Assembly (NCBI GenBank): GCA_007258455.2
Contig: VDFB02321308.1
Span: 1 to 64,000 of the forward strand
Direction: 5' to 3'
Length of the DNA: 64,000 nt
DNA from: Sequoia sempervirens
Taxonomy: Eukaryota; Streptophyta; Pinopsida; Cupressales; Cupressaceae
The notes under the pieces were generated by a model. That model made no database searches. It saw only the letters and a list, made by a program, of their open reading frames with translations, and was not told the DNA's origin. Below are positions 48,501 through 61,100 of the stretch, piece by piece. Numbering within the stretch: position 1 is the stretch's first letter; the number at the start of each line of letters is the position of its first letter. A program made the position numbers and the translations under genes.

Positions 48501-49670
48501 ATTTATTGCTTCCTTGTTGATGAGCTCCTACTCCTTCATAATTGTGTCATCCTCAATTTTTCTCTTATTGATTATACTCAAAATTCTTCGGATCCTCGTG
48601 GAGTTGTGAAAAAAAATTAAGTTCTTGTCTCCTTTTAACCACACCTCCCTAGATGTTTGTCTCCATAATATTTCCTCTTTGGAAAGAACTTATGTATAAT
48701 CTCTCAAGAGATTTTTTTCTGTTGTTCACCTCTCTTGACCCATCCCATGTAGGAAGACCAATTCATTCAATTCTAATATTTTTTCTTCCAATTTTATTTT
48801 TTCTTTGAAGATGTTTTTGAAATGCTCTTTATTCTATGTTTTCATCTTTCCCTTCACAAACCTTAATTTGGAGAATAACACAAAAATTTTAGATTCATTC
48901 TACTTATCCTCAAACCACCATGCCTCTATGTTTGGGAGAACATCTAAGTCCTTCATCCACATGTCTCAAATTTTAAAGGACACCTAAGGGGGTCCCATCA
49001 TTTGAGATGATATATTGAATAATGATCCAAACCTGAAACATGGATAATAAATCTTTCCATCACTTTAGAACAAGCACCCAAATCATCTTTCTAAAAGAAA
49101 TAGTAGTTTCTCATAAATGTTTCTAAAGCTTATCCTTTTTTTAGTGCATGCATAATATCCATTCTTCATGGCACTTCAAATAGACTATTATTTTCTACAA
49201 ATTCTTCAAAATCTCTATAAGATTGATCTATCCTCTTGATCCCCCATGTCTTGTCCTTCTCATGAAGGATGGAATTGAAGTTTCCTCCAAGGATGAAGTA
49301 GAAATTTGGTGAGGATTGGAAAACTACATTTAGCTCTTTCCAGACTCTTGTTTTGTAGAGGAAAGAGTTTGGTCTATAGACATTGATCAAAATGAACTAA
49401 AAAAATTGACTTGAGACATCTTACTTCATATACCTGTCAGAAACGGTTTTCTAATAACTTTTTTATTGTCACATGTTGAGGTTTTCCAAATTACAAGGAC
49501 TCCCAACACATCCCAATTTTATTTTTCTTCATGAAGTCTAAATCTGCTAAATCGAACTTGGTCTCTTGGATCATATATATGTTTGAGTTTGAAATCTTCA
49601 ATTGTCTCTTGACCAAGCCGTTTTTGGTAGGGGAATTTAGGCCCCTAAAATTCTATGAGTAGATCTTCAT
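45572..49670 (-). pseudogene. LINE ORF2: endonuclease / reverse transcriptase / RNase H
   Basis: Begins MKIYS*NFRGLNSPTKN, where intact LINEs have 'MKI-SWN-RGL'. Endonuclease: IYMIQETKF, then NVYRPNS and FILGGNFNSIL (49390-49166). Reverse transcriptase: CTISLCNTTYKIFSKVVANQ, EEQSGFVLGRSIIDG (48171-47989), FHQGDSLSPFLL and HEQFANNAMLFG (47844-47599), then WAGRIVILK...AWDNIYKTKNEGGVGLRN (~47330-47100). The usual F-A-D-D catalytic pair is FANN here. zf-RVT: WNISKVGQYNSKDCYRTL, FLAWAMMQKKILTIDRFLKL, CVLCQKWKEYVDHLILIC (46781-46338). RNase H: GTNNEAK, LEIEGDSTLVINTI, KVADALAKHN then stop at 45572. The enzyme would nick target DNA and copy LINE RNA in place. At least several stops and frameshifts separate these blocks. 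Confidence 0.88.
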
Positions 49671-49722
49671 CGCTCCCTGGGAAGGGGTTTTCCCTTCCTA
49701 GACCTCAACATTCTACTAATCT

Positions 49723-51263
49723 TCATCTGCCCTTTGACATCACCATCTTGGAAAAGATTCTCTTTATTTTTTTTCTATCCCTATTTCTTAGTTTCCCATA
49801 GTTTAGGGTGTCTTTCGTTGTTTCTGCTTGACTAATCCCTTTCTTCCCAATTATTTTGGGATCATCTTCTTCCAAAACTGGAAGGCTTGATAGTCCATTA
49901 TCTTCAGAAAAAAATTCTCCTTCTTTAGCAATGCCCTTTTGCTTTTCCTTGTTTTGACTAGCCTTCATCTTTGACTTGTGAGGTTGATTTTTTTCTTTTT
50001 TTATCTTTAACTATTATTCCTCTATCATCATTCATTATTCTAAATAGATAGCAAGCCAAATTAAAGTTTGTTTGTATATTTATCTATTTCAAATTCCCTA
50101 ATAGTTTGCTCATCCAAGAAGGGTGTGTTTATTCCCACATATTCTAACTCCTCCTCCTCTCTAGGCTCCACATCATTATTTTGAGAAGCTTCATTGGTTC
50201 CTTATGCCTCTCCAAGGGATATATTTTCAATGGTTTCCTTCCCCCGGTACCTAAGTGTGATCATCCTTTGGATTAACCTTAGTGGGTGAATTATCCATAT
50301 GAAGGGAAATTTTTCATTCCTCTTTGTCATCCGTCCTAGATTCATTTGGGGGAGAATCTTTGAATGTTCCTTCAGTGTTTCCATCATATGTAGCTCGATC
50401 TCTTAGTTGGTTGCAATCTGCCACCAAGTGCCATAGCCCAAGAACCTTGTACATATTTTAGATCACATTCGACTTCCACCTTCTATTTCCACATACCCTG
50501 CTCTGTGATGATCTCTAGTTCTTCCCACATAGGAGAATTTAGGTTGAAAACAACACATATACCAAAATCCCCATTCAATATCTTTTCATCTATTTTAATG
50601 AAGGTCCCCAATTTATTTCCTAGGGTTTATAGAGAATATTCATTCTAGTATTCAAGAGGTAGATTATAAAATCTTACACATTTTGATATTTTCTCAACTT
50701 CCTCCATCATATGGTTGAAATTAGGTTTCCAATATGTTATGAGGAACCCCATACCATCCATCGTGTAATGCTCTTTCCTGAGTATCTCCCTCTTCTTCTC
50801 CCCATTTAGATATTTGACCAAAAGCAAGCCTTTTGGAAGGGATTTCACCATGATCCCTTGCCCTTATGAAACAATGCACCATTTTAGAAGTTTGGCCCTA
50901 GTAGGCCATTCTTTGGCATGTTTTATTATCAAGGTGCATTCCTTATAGAAAGCTATTGAATTTAAGAGATCTCTATAATTTAGGGTGATAGCTTTGCTAC
51001 TTACCAATGTCTATTGTGGGAGAGGTATACAATTTGAACCGATGAAAAAAATCTAGAATCTTTGGTTTCCAAATCTATTTTCCTTTTGGAGGTCCATGAT
51101 TTTTTCTTCTCCGTATTGGAAAACCTCTCCAAGCAGGAGTATTTGGCCTGTCTTTGATGGAGACATCTTTGTTGCTAATGATTGTTCTATTTTTCTCCTT
51201 CCCTATGGTTTTGGTGATCCCAAAGTGTAGAGTAATCTACATTTTTTTGTTCATGAGCCATTG
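49723..51263 (-). pseudogene. LINE ORF1, DUF4283-like RNA-binding protein
   Basis: Starts MAHEQKNVDYSTLWDHQN at 51263. A segment (50851-50645) holds KSLPKGLLLVKYLNGEKKRE, TYWKPNFN and ISKCVRFYNLPLEY, the pattern of plant LINE ORF1 proteins of DUF4283 type ('W-P-F ... WVRL-NLPLEYW'). ICVVFNLNSPMWEEL (~50560) fits the following part, which normally leads to a CCHC knuckle that is not visible here. C-terminal end: IIGKKGISQAETTKD to 49723. ORF1 proteins bind element RNA. Stops and shifts make it a pseudogene. It ends ~50 bp before ORF2. Confidence 0.65.
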
Positions 51264-52642
51264 TAGGGGTTTAAAGCATTTTATTATTATGATAGTTTGG
51301 GATTAGCAAATTAATCACATGTAATATTCAAATTTATTTATCTTTATTCATTTAAAACTTTACTGACATCACCAATATTTCATATCAAATGAAGTACCAT
51401 TATTTCCAAAAGAAAAAATTCAAATGAGTGATAGTGTTGTTTGATATCATGTATCCCTCTAACAAACTAGTATAATATTAGGGAATAATGAGTTTGAGGG
51501 CTATGAACATTGTGAATGTATCTGTCTTTTAAATCTAACCCTCAATGTGTCAAAGTGCCCATAAAAAAAACCTCCCATCCATTTATCAAGTCACACAATT
51601 AAGTTAACAAAAAAATATCGATTCTATTCCTAAAAATGTTATTATTCATAATTTCAAAGACCATTATGTTATTCTATCCATGAGTTAGTTTCATCACTAT
51701 CAAGGATGTACAAATTTGATATTTATATGTTAATTCATCCTTCACATGTTATGATTACACATGAAAATTTTCTAAGAAAACATTGGCACAAGTCTCAATT
51801 ATCAATTATTGTAGGATCTCAGTAAGCATTAGTCAACTTGTGTCTCCCCCCTTACACTCTTCATTGTTAATAATTGATCTAAGAAATTAAATGTGAGTTA
51901 TGATAATCTTTGCATATTTTTAGGGTTTCAATGCCATAGTTTTGGGGTTTCTTTAAATCCCTTAAACCTTAACCCCTATGCATAGGGCTTGCACTTTATA
52001 TTTGAATCCTTTCGTGAATTTCCTAGCCTATGATGATATTTTAAGTTGTGTTTTAATTTCTTCAACATCATTTATCATCGGACCCCTTTATCCTAGTGAT
52101 CGGTCGAGCCAATTAATTGCATGCTCTTTAAAATCATTGTCCTTGGTTAAGTGCACTCACATGGTGGTCCCTACCTTTGGCCATTTGGCATCCATGTGGC
52201 CGAATGTCATTTGAGTGCATACATCTCTTTAAAGCACATCTACAAAATCTATGAGCCTCTTCAAGTTACACTCATGCACTATTCTACCATGTGGATCTCG
52301 CTATTTGCTAGCATTCCCAAGAGAAAAAAGATCTTCCATGTCTACATCCTTGTCACCAAATTTAAACTAGGGAGAAAACAATATTTTATCCATACTTTAG
52401 CAAAAGCCTAATCTGTACTATTTCTAGGCTATGCATTGCATTTCTCCCATCCATTACTCACCATATTTGTAGACTTAAGGCCCAAAATTGCATTTCCCAA
52501 TCCACATTACCAAACTTATCATCGATTTTCATTATTGAGAGGGTACAACATTTTACAATACTTCAACATAGACTTAATCTGTAAATTTTTCAAGCCATGT
52601 GTTGTAATCCTCCTCAACTGGCCATTGCATATATAGCAACTT
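51264..52642. other. Noncoding segment between LINE and frame B
   Basis: No frame or LTR edge recognised. If copy B belongs to an LTR element, its 3' untranslated part would be here, possibly cut by the LINE insertion. Confidence 0.4.
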
Positions 52643-55600
52643 CTATACTTTTGTGTTATGTTGGTTGTACCTTGCATCAATTAGCACCCTGGCCTCTTTG
52701 ACAAATGTGTCCATCCTCATCTCTATTTCTATCATATTATCTATGTTAGGATTCAACATAGAATAATCAACAACACTCAACATCATCTTAGAATTAGGAA
52801 GCAGTTCTCCCAACTCTTGCTCCCATTTGGAAAACTCCTTTAATTCACCCTTATCATTCAATATCTTGGGCATAGTAAACCCTTCCATTTCTTTGATCAT
52901 TCTCAATTTATTCTAGAGTTGCATTCCCAGCTTTCCATGAAAAGTTGTGATTTCATTTACTAAATCAATGGCCTTCAATAAATCAAGAATGTTGGTGGGA
53001 GCTTCAGGGTCTTCCTGCATCTGAGGCATCATTTCTTTCAATGTTTCCACCCTAGCACTCCACTTATTCCACTCACTATGGAATGATTTTTGAACCTGCA
53101 AGTATTTCACATTTGCCTCATGAATATTTTTGTAGGCATCCCACACATTATCAAATTTATTTAGTAATTTTTTTACTCTATGTTTTAACACATCATAAAA
53201 AAATATAATTAGCCACTTTTACTGTCTCCATTTTTTCTTTCTTTGTGTTTTATTTATTTTCTTACACTTCTTACTTCAAGTTTTGAATTCTCAATGACAG
53301 GGTTTCTCTATCTTGTGCTAACAAATTTGAAGCTGAACTTGTTGGAGAGGGAAAACCTGGGCTAGATGTACTAGCAGCAGTGGCAAGTACCTTGTTGTTC
53401 TCATCCATCACTTTATTGTACTTATCCAACAATTTTTTATAATTAGCTTATGTGATATGGGTTGTGTCTACACTCAACATGGAAGCATGCATTGTCAACT
53501 ATGCAGTTGCAGTAGCTGTCATTTTAGTATCCCTTTTAACAACCACAACTCCAATCTCTTTCTCCGTAAACTTTATCACTTCAAGCTTCCCAGTATTTGG
53601 TTCCATAGAACAAATAGCAAGTGTATGTAACTTAGGACTAAAGCCTGAGCCAAAAACTTTGTTATCAAAAATCTCCTCAGAGATGGAGGCATCTGGATCT
53701 TTCTTGATTGCATCTAATGCAATGGCTGATGATAGTTCCCATCCAGGCAACATTAGAATCCCACTTCCTTTGACTAGGGCTCTTGCACCCTGTGGTGTCG
53801 ACATATCAACAATTTCCTGCATTATTTTTCCTTCCTCCTCCTTCACAGCTTCATCTTGCAAAGAAGGGTCAACCTTTCCTTTTGCCTCTTCTATTCTCTT
53901 TTTTATATCAAAGCCTTTCAAATGGATAAAAAATCTCTAAATTATTATTTTTGAACAAAAGCATCATCACACATGAAATCATCACAAGCCCTTCTCTTGA
54001 CATCGTCATCCTCAACTTCATTATACTCCCATTTTACAATTTTGTTGGGAGGAACATCAATATTCAAAGCATCTTCTTTAATAGGATATGGGAATATCTA
54101 ATCCTCTTCCTCCTCCACTGAGATGTATTCTACATATACCTTAAGTGCATATCCTTCACCTCGTTGCTCTATTTTAGAATAAGTCACCAATGGGGTGACT
54201 GCAAGTTGTTTGACTATCGCCTTAGCTTGCACTTCAATGCATTGAGTAGAAGATTGAGCCAAATGGATCCTTATTTGTGCTTCATGATTTTGTCTGGCCA
54301 CCATGACCCTTATTTCAGCTTGCTTAACCTTTTCAAAGAAAATTTTGTCTTCAAAATCTCCAAGCATCAATTTTTCTCTCACAAATTTGTCTTGTACCTC
54401 AGAGTAAGGACTAACGTAGAAAGTTTTTCTTTTTAACATCTTCTCCTCAATTGCAAAAATTTTCTTCCATGTACTTTTTCTTTTTGCAACTTCCCCATTA
54501 GAAGAAAGGTTTTTTATCACATCCTCTTGATAGAGGAATTGATGATGTCTCCCCGATAATCCTATGGCTCTTCTCTCAGCAGTAATAACCCTTTCAAGGT
54601 CACAAAACTTTATAATATCTTATTTCTTTCTAATATTGCTTAATACAGAGCCAAAGCTCTCAATGCCTTCCTTTGAAGTGCAAGTGAAATAGGAAAAACC
54701 ATAGTAATGGTTTACCAGGGATGCCTTCCTTGATTTCTAAAACGTGCCTTATCCATGGCATCAAGTTACCACATTACCTCCATGAAGGCTTGTTGGTATG
54801 GCATATATATTAGCAACTTGTGGGGTGGCACCGGGGATCCATAAAATTTAATTGCAATATAGTCATATTGGAGGTACCAATCCCCCCAATTGAATTTTTG
54901 TGTAGTGCCCTCCTCATACTCTAGAGGCCTCAATATTGCTTAAACACCTTTTGAGATACTGTAAACGGGCTTTAGGCCCAATTGCTCTAGTAGAAAAAAC
55001 TTGAAAACATTGCAAAACATCGCATAATCAGATTAAGGATAGTGCACATCCCAAATATGGGTCCACCATTGGACATACAACCCATTAACCATGTTATCCC
55101 TTTCTCTCAATTTCATGAATTTTCTAAAAACCATTTTTCCTTTCCACAACAACATATGCATCAACAAAGAATAGTGTTTGCATGACAATGTTGGGGATGC
55201 ATCTTTCAACTTAATCAAATCCTCATGCGAGTGTTCAACAATATAGGAAGCATAATCCCAAACCATGTTTTGATACTTATTTTGAATATCAATTGCTAAA
55301 ACCATCAAAGCAACATCCATTTTTATGTCAAAATTCTTGTGTAGGACCTGACATAATGCATAGTCTATAATTTTGGAATAGTCTTCAAAATCATCACAAT
55401 AAAATGGTTCTAACTCCAGAGGACTGAAAGGTACGCCATTCTTCTTTAGATCGCGTCTCTTGTGCCTTGGAAAAACATTCTTTCTATATGCAAACCTATT
55501 TTGCTCATATTCATTATATAGTTTACATAAATTAATGGATTCAAAAGCAGATGGATTCAAGTTAAAAACTTCCATTATTTGACTCCCTAAAATTTCCAAC

Positions 55601-56228
55601 ATAGGAAGAAAATATGGAAACCTTTTGATTTCCCTGTTAGTTGGATCATAACACCTATCCAATTCAAGCATCAAGTCCACCTCCACAAACACATTGGGGC
55701 ACACCAATTTTCCAATGTCACAAGTCCATAACTGACAGGTGCAATGACTAGAAAACCTCCTCTTGAAAGCATATATAAATAGATCCTAACCACTCTGTGG
55801 TAGCACCACATAACCAATCCCAATAGCCAAATCCTGAAAAAATGAGTTGCTAATGCGCCCTCATCAGTCTTTCTCTTTCCAACTGGCTTAACCTTTACAA
55901 CCTAGTCCTTAGGGACCCCTTCCATGAAATGAAGGTAATCTTTCCTAACAACTCTCTTCTTTGCAAGTTTTTCAGGTGTGACAAGCTTAGGCTTATCATC
56001 TTGAGGCTTAGGCCTTTTAACAACTCTCTTCTTTGTAGGTTTTTAAGTCCATGTGTTAGGCTTAGGCTTATCATCTTGAGGCTTAGGCCTTTTAACAACT
56101 CTCTTCTTTGCAAGTTTTTTAGGCTATGTGTCAGGCTTAGGCTTATCATCTTGAGGCTTAGGCATTTTAACCCTTTTTTGGGTAGGTTTTCTCTGTGGTT
56201 TAGCAGAGGATTCACCAGGCTCACTCAT
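52643..56228 (-). pseudogene. Large unidentified frame, copy B of the 'RFYG-motif' family
   Basis: Not a family I recognise. ATG at 56228 (MSEPGESSAKPQRKPTQK); about 1,195 codons with stops to 52643. The first ~100 residues contain three Lys/Pro-rich repeats (PKPQDDKPK, LAKKRVVKR). Then comes a globular part (55707-55033: LELDRCYDPTNREIKRFPYF, SIINLCKL-type helices), and the shared motif GDWYLQYDYIAIKFYGSPVPPHKL (54885-54775; here split over the 20-residue limit as GDWYLQYDYIAIKFYG and SPVPPHKL). Next: charged helical parts (54520-54098; 53921-53499 with STPQGARALVKG), a Thr/Ser-rich linker, and a helical C-terminus (53191-52643) with KFDNVWDAYKNIHEANVKY. A GTAAGT donor upstream suggests a spliced leader. 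It could be an LTR-element accessory frame or a decayed host gene. Confidence 0.6.
55948..56169 (-). repeat. Three ~75 bp coding tandem repeats in frame B
   Basis: Units of 72, 75 and 75 bp, all multiples of three, at 55948-56019, 56020-56094 and 56095-56169. Each encodes PKPQDDKPK followed by a KxxKKRVVKR block. The basic, proline-rich make-up resembles nucleic-acid-binding tails or nuclear signals. Confidence 0.9.
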
Positions 56229-56470
56229 TGTTATAGCTCAATAAAACTAGGGTTCCAAGATATCTATGAATTACAATTCTATTCTTTGAATTCATAGGGT
56301 TCAGACTCAATTTCAAAAAAACTTCACTCCTTTACCCCCAAACCCTATGTATAACTACTACAATTCCATTACTAAATAGAGAGAAATAACCCTAAATAAC
56401 AAACCCTAGCTATCTACGCACTTTCTTAATTACCCAATGCTACAAATTACTCACAAAGGTGCAAAATTCA

Positions 56471-56476
56471 ACTTAC
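56471..56476 (-). other. Candidate 5' splice site upstream of frame B
   Basis: Sense CTCAG/GTAAGTTG matches the plant donor consensus exactly. An acceptor-like TTTTATTGAG lies at ~56237, nine bases before the ATG. This would give a ~240 bp leader intron rich in T and A. Inferred from motif only. Confidence 0.4.
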
Positions 56477-56843
56477 CTGAGAAAATTAGTAGCTTGTTCT
56501 TCAAAATTTTCTTTTCCTGGAGCTCCACCTTCTTCTCTTCACTAAACTAGTTCTTCAGCTCTCGAGGATTGCAATTATGGAAGAAAAGTGATCAAAAACC
56601 CTCTTTATTTCTCAAAATTGGATCGTCTTCTCCATTAATGTATGACAAATAGCTTGCGCAAGCGAACTGACAAGTTGTCATTCAAGTTTAAACTCTAGCC
56701 ATTGATCTTATTTTATTAAAAACATGACGTACGATTCTCCTCGACCATCACTTTATGCTTTCCCAAGTGTGTTTTAAAACAACGATGATACCCTAGGGAG
56801 TTTCCACGTAGCCACCCACATGTTCATTAACCCTTTAGAACCC

Positions 56844-57430
56844 CATCGCTCATTGCAATAATGCTTTGAAGTTAAGTCCATACTTCGACGATGAGTGACA
56901 ACACCTCCGATGGAAGGAATATTCCTCATTATATTCTCCATCGCTTGTCGTCAAAGTGTTATAAAGATACACTTTCACTTCAGAGAAGAGAGAAACCCAG
57001 CGATACAAAGATATCTGATATAGCCTTAGTCCATCGCTTATTGCCATAGTTGATTTGGAAATGAGAATGCTTTCGACGATGGGTGAAACAAGCGATGGTA
57101 CTAGATGCGAACACATGGAAAGATCACATCCCACCATTCATTACCTTCATATCACTCATCGCAGTAATCAAAATAAACAATGAAACTTTTCTACGATGGC
57201 GCTATATAAAGGAGAAACTCGTGTTCATTGCACTTCGTTGAAGTGGAACCAAATAATGAAAGATCTTCAACGATAAGGGATATGAAAGGAAATAAGCATA
57301 TTTCTCATCACGGAAATGAGACATGGAGACCAAACACCTTCTACGATGCGCGATACTAGAGAAATTTAAGGCTCATCGCTCATTGTGGTAATGAACCTAA
57401 TGGGTTGAAAGATTTTGGTGATGAGCAATA
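56844..57430. repeat. Degenerate minisatellite, CATCGCTCATTGC...TTCGACGATGAGTGA units
   Basis: CATCGC(T)-type words at 56844, 56939, 57032, 57153 and 57374, and partners TCGACGATGAGTGA-like at 56884, 57072, 57197 (CTACGATGG), 57343 (CTACGATGCG) and 57415. Early units are 93-95 bp apart. The two half-motifs CATCG and CGATG are mutual complements, so each unit can fold back. It lies upstream of frame B. Confidence 0.65.
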
Positions 57431-58184
57431 CAAGAACTTAAGTGGCAGAAATATGCATGTGCATAAAGTTTGTTTTAAAAGAGGGATCGCCTAGAAAGAA
57501 CGTAGGACCAGGGCTTAAAAACTTAAGAATGTTTTACACAAAGGATGTAAAGGCCAAACAAGGCCGAATTATCAACCTTATAAAATAATTGAATCCCTAG
57601 ACCAAAGTAATGAAGGAAATATGTGCAATGGGTAAATGGGGAACTCTAACCACAAGGGGCTGGTAATAGAATGAATCCAAAGGAATAAGATATAACTGAG
57701 AGAACTTGGAACCAACCATAATAGGTCAATGGAGGTTTAGAACAAAAGGACAGGGTTTAGAAAAGGGGAAAATATACTAAGTAAAAACCCACCCCTAACA
57801 TAAAACCCTAAACCCTATCTTTGTAATTTAGACCAAAATCCACCAAAGGTATATTAGATCAGTGGAACAAGAAATTTTGAGGGTTCGACTAGTGATTCAT
57901 CAGTCAACTCAATGCTTAATAACATATTAACAATAATAGCATATACAACAATGAACATTAGCAATCATTTAATGTGTATCTACTAGTTGAAACTAGACTT
58001 TTTCATCAAATGATAAAATAAATAATATAGATAACTGAACATCAACACATTATTGAATTTGAGTTTTATTATTGATTTTCACATGAAGGAATACATAGAG
58101 GCATTGGCAATGTAAAATATTGCCAAAGACAACTCTGCACAAAGCTGAGTTGGAACTTGGAAACTTATATTATCAAATATCAAA
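57431..58184. other. Noncoding segment between frames A and B
   Basis: No frame; a two-unit telomere-like AAACCCTAAACCCTAT at 57803. No LTR boundary seen. Confidence 0.4.
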
Positions 58185-61100
58185 TCATTGTATCACATTT
58201 TCTAGCAACTTCCACTCTTCAGGTGGTGGAATTGTCATTTTTTCTAACTGATGTTGTTTGACTTGAAGATTTGTTAAAATTTCATGATTGAAATTGGAAC
58301 CTGTCTTGAATTCTTTAGTCAATTTTGCATTCAAGGTTATCAGTGGTTTGATGGAATCCAAATGGCTCACCACATCTGAGTTTTGAGGAAACTAGTCCAA
58401 ATCAATCTTCCTTACACCCTTCATCTTCTTTTTGAAATCATCCTTTCCAATGAATCACTCATTTGTGTCAAAAGCCTCTAGCGAACCAAGCTATGTGAAG
58501 TTCCTTACCTTTTCATCCAGTTTCTTCATCTTGTCTACAACCAAATTCACATATTCCTTTGTTTCATGCATTCTCAAACACTTTGAATGATAGATGACGT
58601 CATTGAGGAAACAAGACAATTATTAATCCCTTTTGATTTCAAATCATTGTCACTGGATTTATAGTGTTTGTTGAACTTGATTTGCAGATTTCTCTTTAAT
58701 GTCAACACATTTTTGTTGTCCACTAAATATTTGTTGAGTTTCTTATAATGTAGTCTGATAGACTCAATCAATTGAAACAATTCACACAAAATTTGATCAA
58801 TCCTCTACATTATTTCATCCCAGATCTTTTTTTTCATATTTTGACAAGAGTTAATTTCATTTTTTTCTTCCATCAGCGCCTCCAATGTTTCATTTTTTTT
58901 TCTCTTTCTCCAATTTTTGTTCACACTGTGCATTTCCATTTGCAATGCTTTGTCTTAATTTTTCTGAAGTGGATTTTTCCTCATCATATTTCTTGTTTCT
59001 CTCATCTATCCTTTGCTTCAGTTCATTCACTTCTCTCTCATTTTGTTTATCCTCTTTGCTTGTTGATGTAGAGGTAGATTTTTTATTCTTTTTTCTAATT
59101 CATTGCTCTTGTTATTTGTTGATTTCCTCTTTGCTTTCTCATTTGCTAGGTCTGCCTATAAATTTTCTATTTGAGTCTGCAACCTTTTTTTCTCTCTATC
59201 TTTCTTTAGCAATGATGTGTACACCAATTCACTATTCTTCTTTGATACATTAATTTTGTTAGTATTTTTGAGTTTAGAAAAATCCAATTGTAAAATGCTC
59301 ACCTAAAATTCAGATCAATCCATTTTATTTTTTGGTTTATTTTGAGTTGTGGGAATAACAATCATGTACTCCATGATTTCTTTATTTGTGTCAAATGTGG
59401 GTAATACTGTGGTTGTTATAGGCTCTGAAGTTACATCAGACGCACTCTCCATCAATTGCTTCTTTTTTTTTTATACAATTCTAATTTATTTTTAAACTCT
59501 TTAATGTAATCAAAACTTGGGGAGGTAGGAGCAATGGAATGCTTGGATGGTGAAGGAATAGGAGTACTTGTAGTTGCTAATGTTGTTGCAGCCACACTAA
59601 TTGGTAGTGGGGGAGTGCCTGGAAATAACTCCTTTTTGGTGGATCCACTGGTAGTGTGACTTGGACCTATCAAAATCCTCTGCCTCTTCTATATGCCTTG
59701 AACCTGGTATTTGTGTGGTATCTTGTATTGTTGTCCTCTTGTTTGTAATTTGTTTTTGTAGCACATGTTGACCACTACTAGTATTACTACCCATACCATC
59801 GCCACCAGTGGCACTACCAATTGCACTAAGCTCTCCACCATGGGCATGTCCTAGTTGTGATTGTATCTGACCATGAGGATTAAGATTTGAAGCTCTAACA
59901 AATTGAATTGTTTCAGCTCTACTTGTATGCCCTTGGTCTACTTTTTCACCTCCAAGGCCACATTTATCAACTAGTTTTCTATGCTCTACATCTATTACTG
60001 TCCAAGGGCCTTGTCTTTGCGACCCCAAAGGACCACCTTCATAACACATTTTTTCGGCTATGGCTACTCTTGAAGTATATGCTTATTTTGTGGCCTCACT
60101 TAAACCAAGTTTGAAATTGACATGGCTTTGTTCTTCCCTATCATCATTAGATTCGTCATCAGTTTCTTGATCTTCATGCTCATCAGGATGCTCTATATTC
60201 CAGTATTTGGTAAACTCATGATCTTCTTCGTTATCTCCATACTTTGCAAGAGCTCTTGGATCACCTAGCTCCTTCCTCATAGACCAAAAGGTAGTAATTT
60301 TTTATCGTGACCAATTTTTAACTAGCATAGCTTCCTTATCTAGAGAATCTAACATTTTTACTCTACTAGATGGTTTATCACTTTTTTCATAAAAATTGTT
60401 GTACCTCCTGATTGTCTTTTGATGCAATGCCATAATTTCTACTAACAATTATTCAAAAGAAATGCCTTTCTCAGCAACACTTTTCTCCATTGCTATTTTG
60501 ACCTCATCCCAAGAATCCGTATTTCTCAAGTTTTCAAGCAAGGGTTTACTTTGATGTTGAATTCTACTTGCAACATTCATATTGGCCACAATCATTGATT
60601 TAATGGTGTCACATGGATCATATTGCCAATGACAGACAACATCAAACTTAAAAAAAATCAAAAGATCATGTGCCACACTAAATGCTTTTCTCTCGAATGT
60701 GAGCCCTGCACATGAAAAAGGTAAAGAAGGAAATAAGGTCTTCTTCTGCTAATTGAAAAAGTGTAGTTCATCAATACTCTTCATGAACCCTTTATGTCAC
60801 ATGTATTAGAAGTTTGTATGGCTCTACTCCTGATCCATAAAATCTTAGCACAACATATTCTTCCATTAAGTACCAATCGGCCAATTTTATTTCTTTTCCT
60901 AGTTGAATGCAATTTCTACATGACATAGGCAATCTAGGCATTGGAGTGTTTGTAATTGCTTGATGCAATGGAGCCAAAAAGTAGTCTAGAAAATGACTAT
61001 AGTTCCTTCGAGAATCATGCATCCTTATCTCAGTTGTCCAATCATATACTAGAGCCATTTTCTTTTCTTGAGAATTGCTATAGGGTTGAATTTGAAGCTT

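Larger units (their letters stand above)
45572..51263 (-). mobile_element. L1-like LINE, nearly full length, inactive
   Basis: Minus-strand order is ORF1 (51263-49723), ORF2 (49670-45572) with endonuclease, reverse transcriptase, zf-RVT and RNase H parts. This is the layout of plant L1-like LINEs that carry a C-terminal RNase H. Both frames hold many stops and shifts, and the polymerase active site is destroyed, so it cannot move. 5' end is set at the first ATG; the true 5' and 3' ends and target duplication were not found. Confidence 0.88.

Noticed and set aside
58772..59253. Plus-strand Phe/Ser/Leu-rich open stretches (99 and 122 codons)
   Set aside because: They are the complement of the Lys-rich coiled-coil part of frame A.
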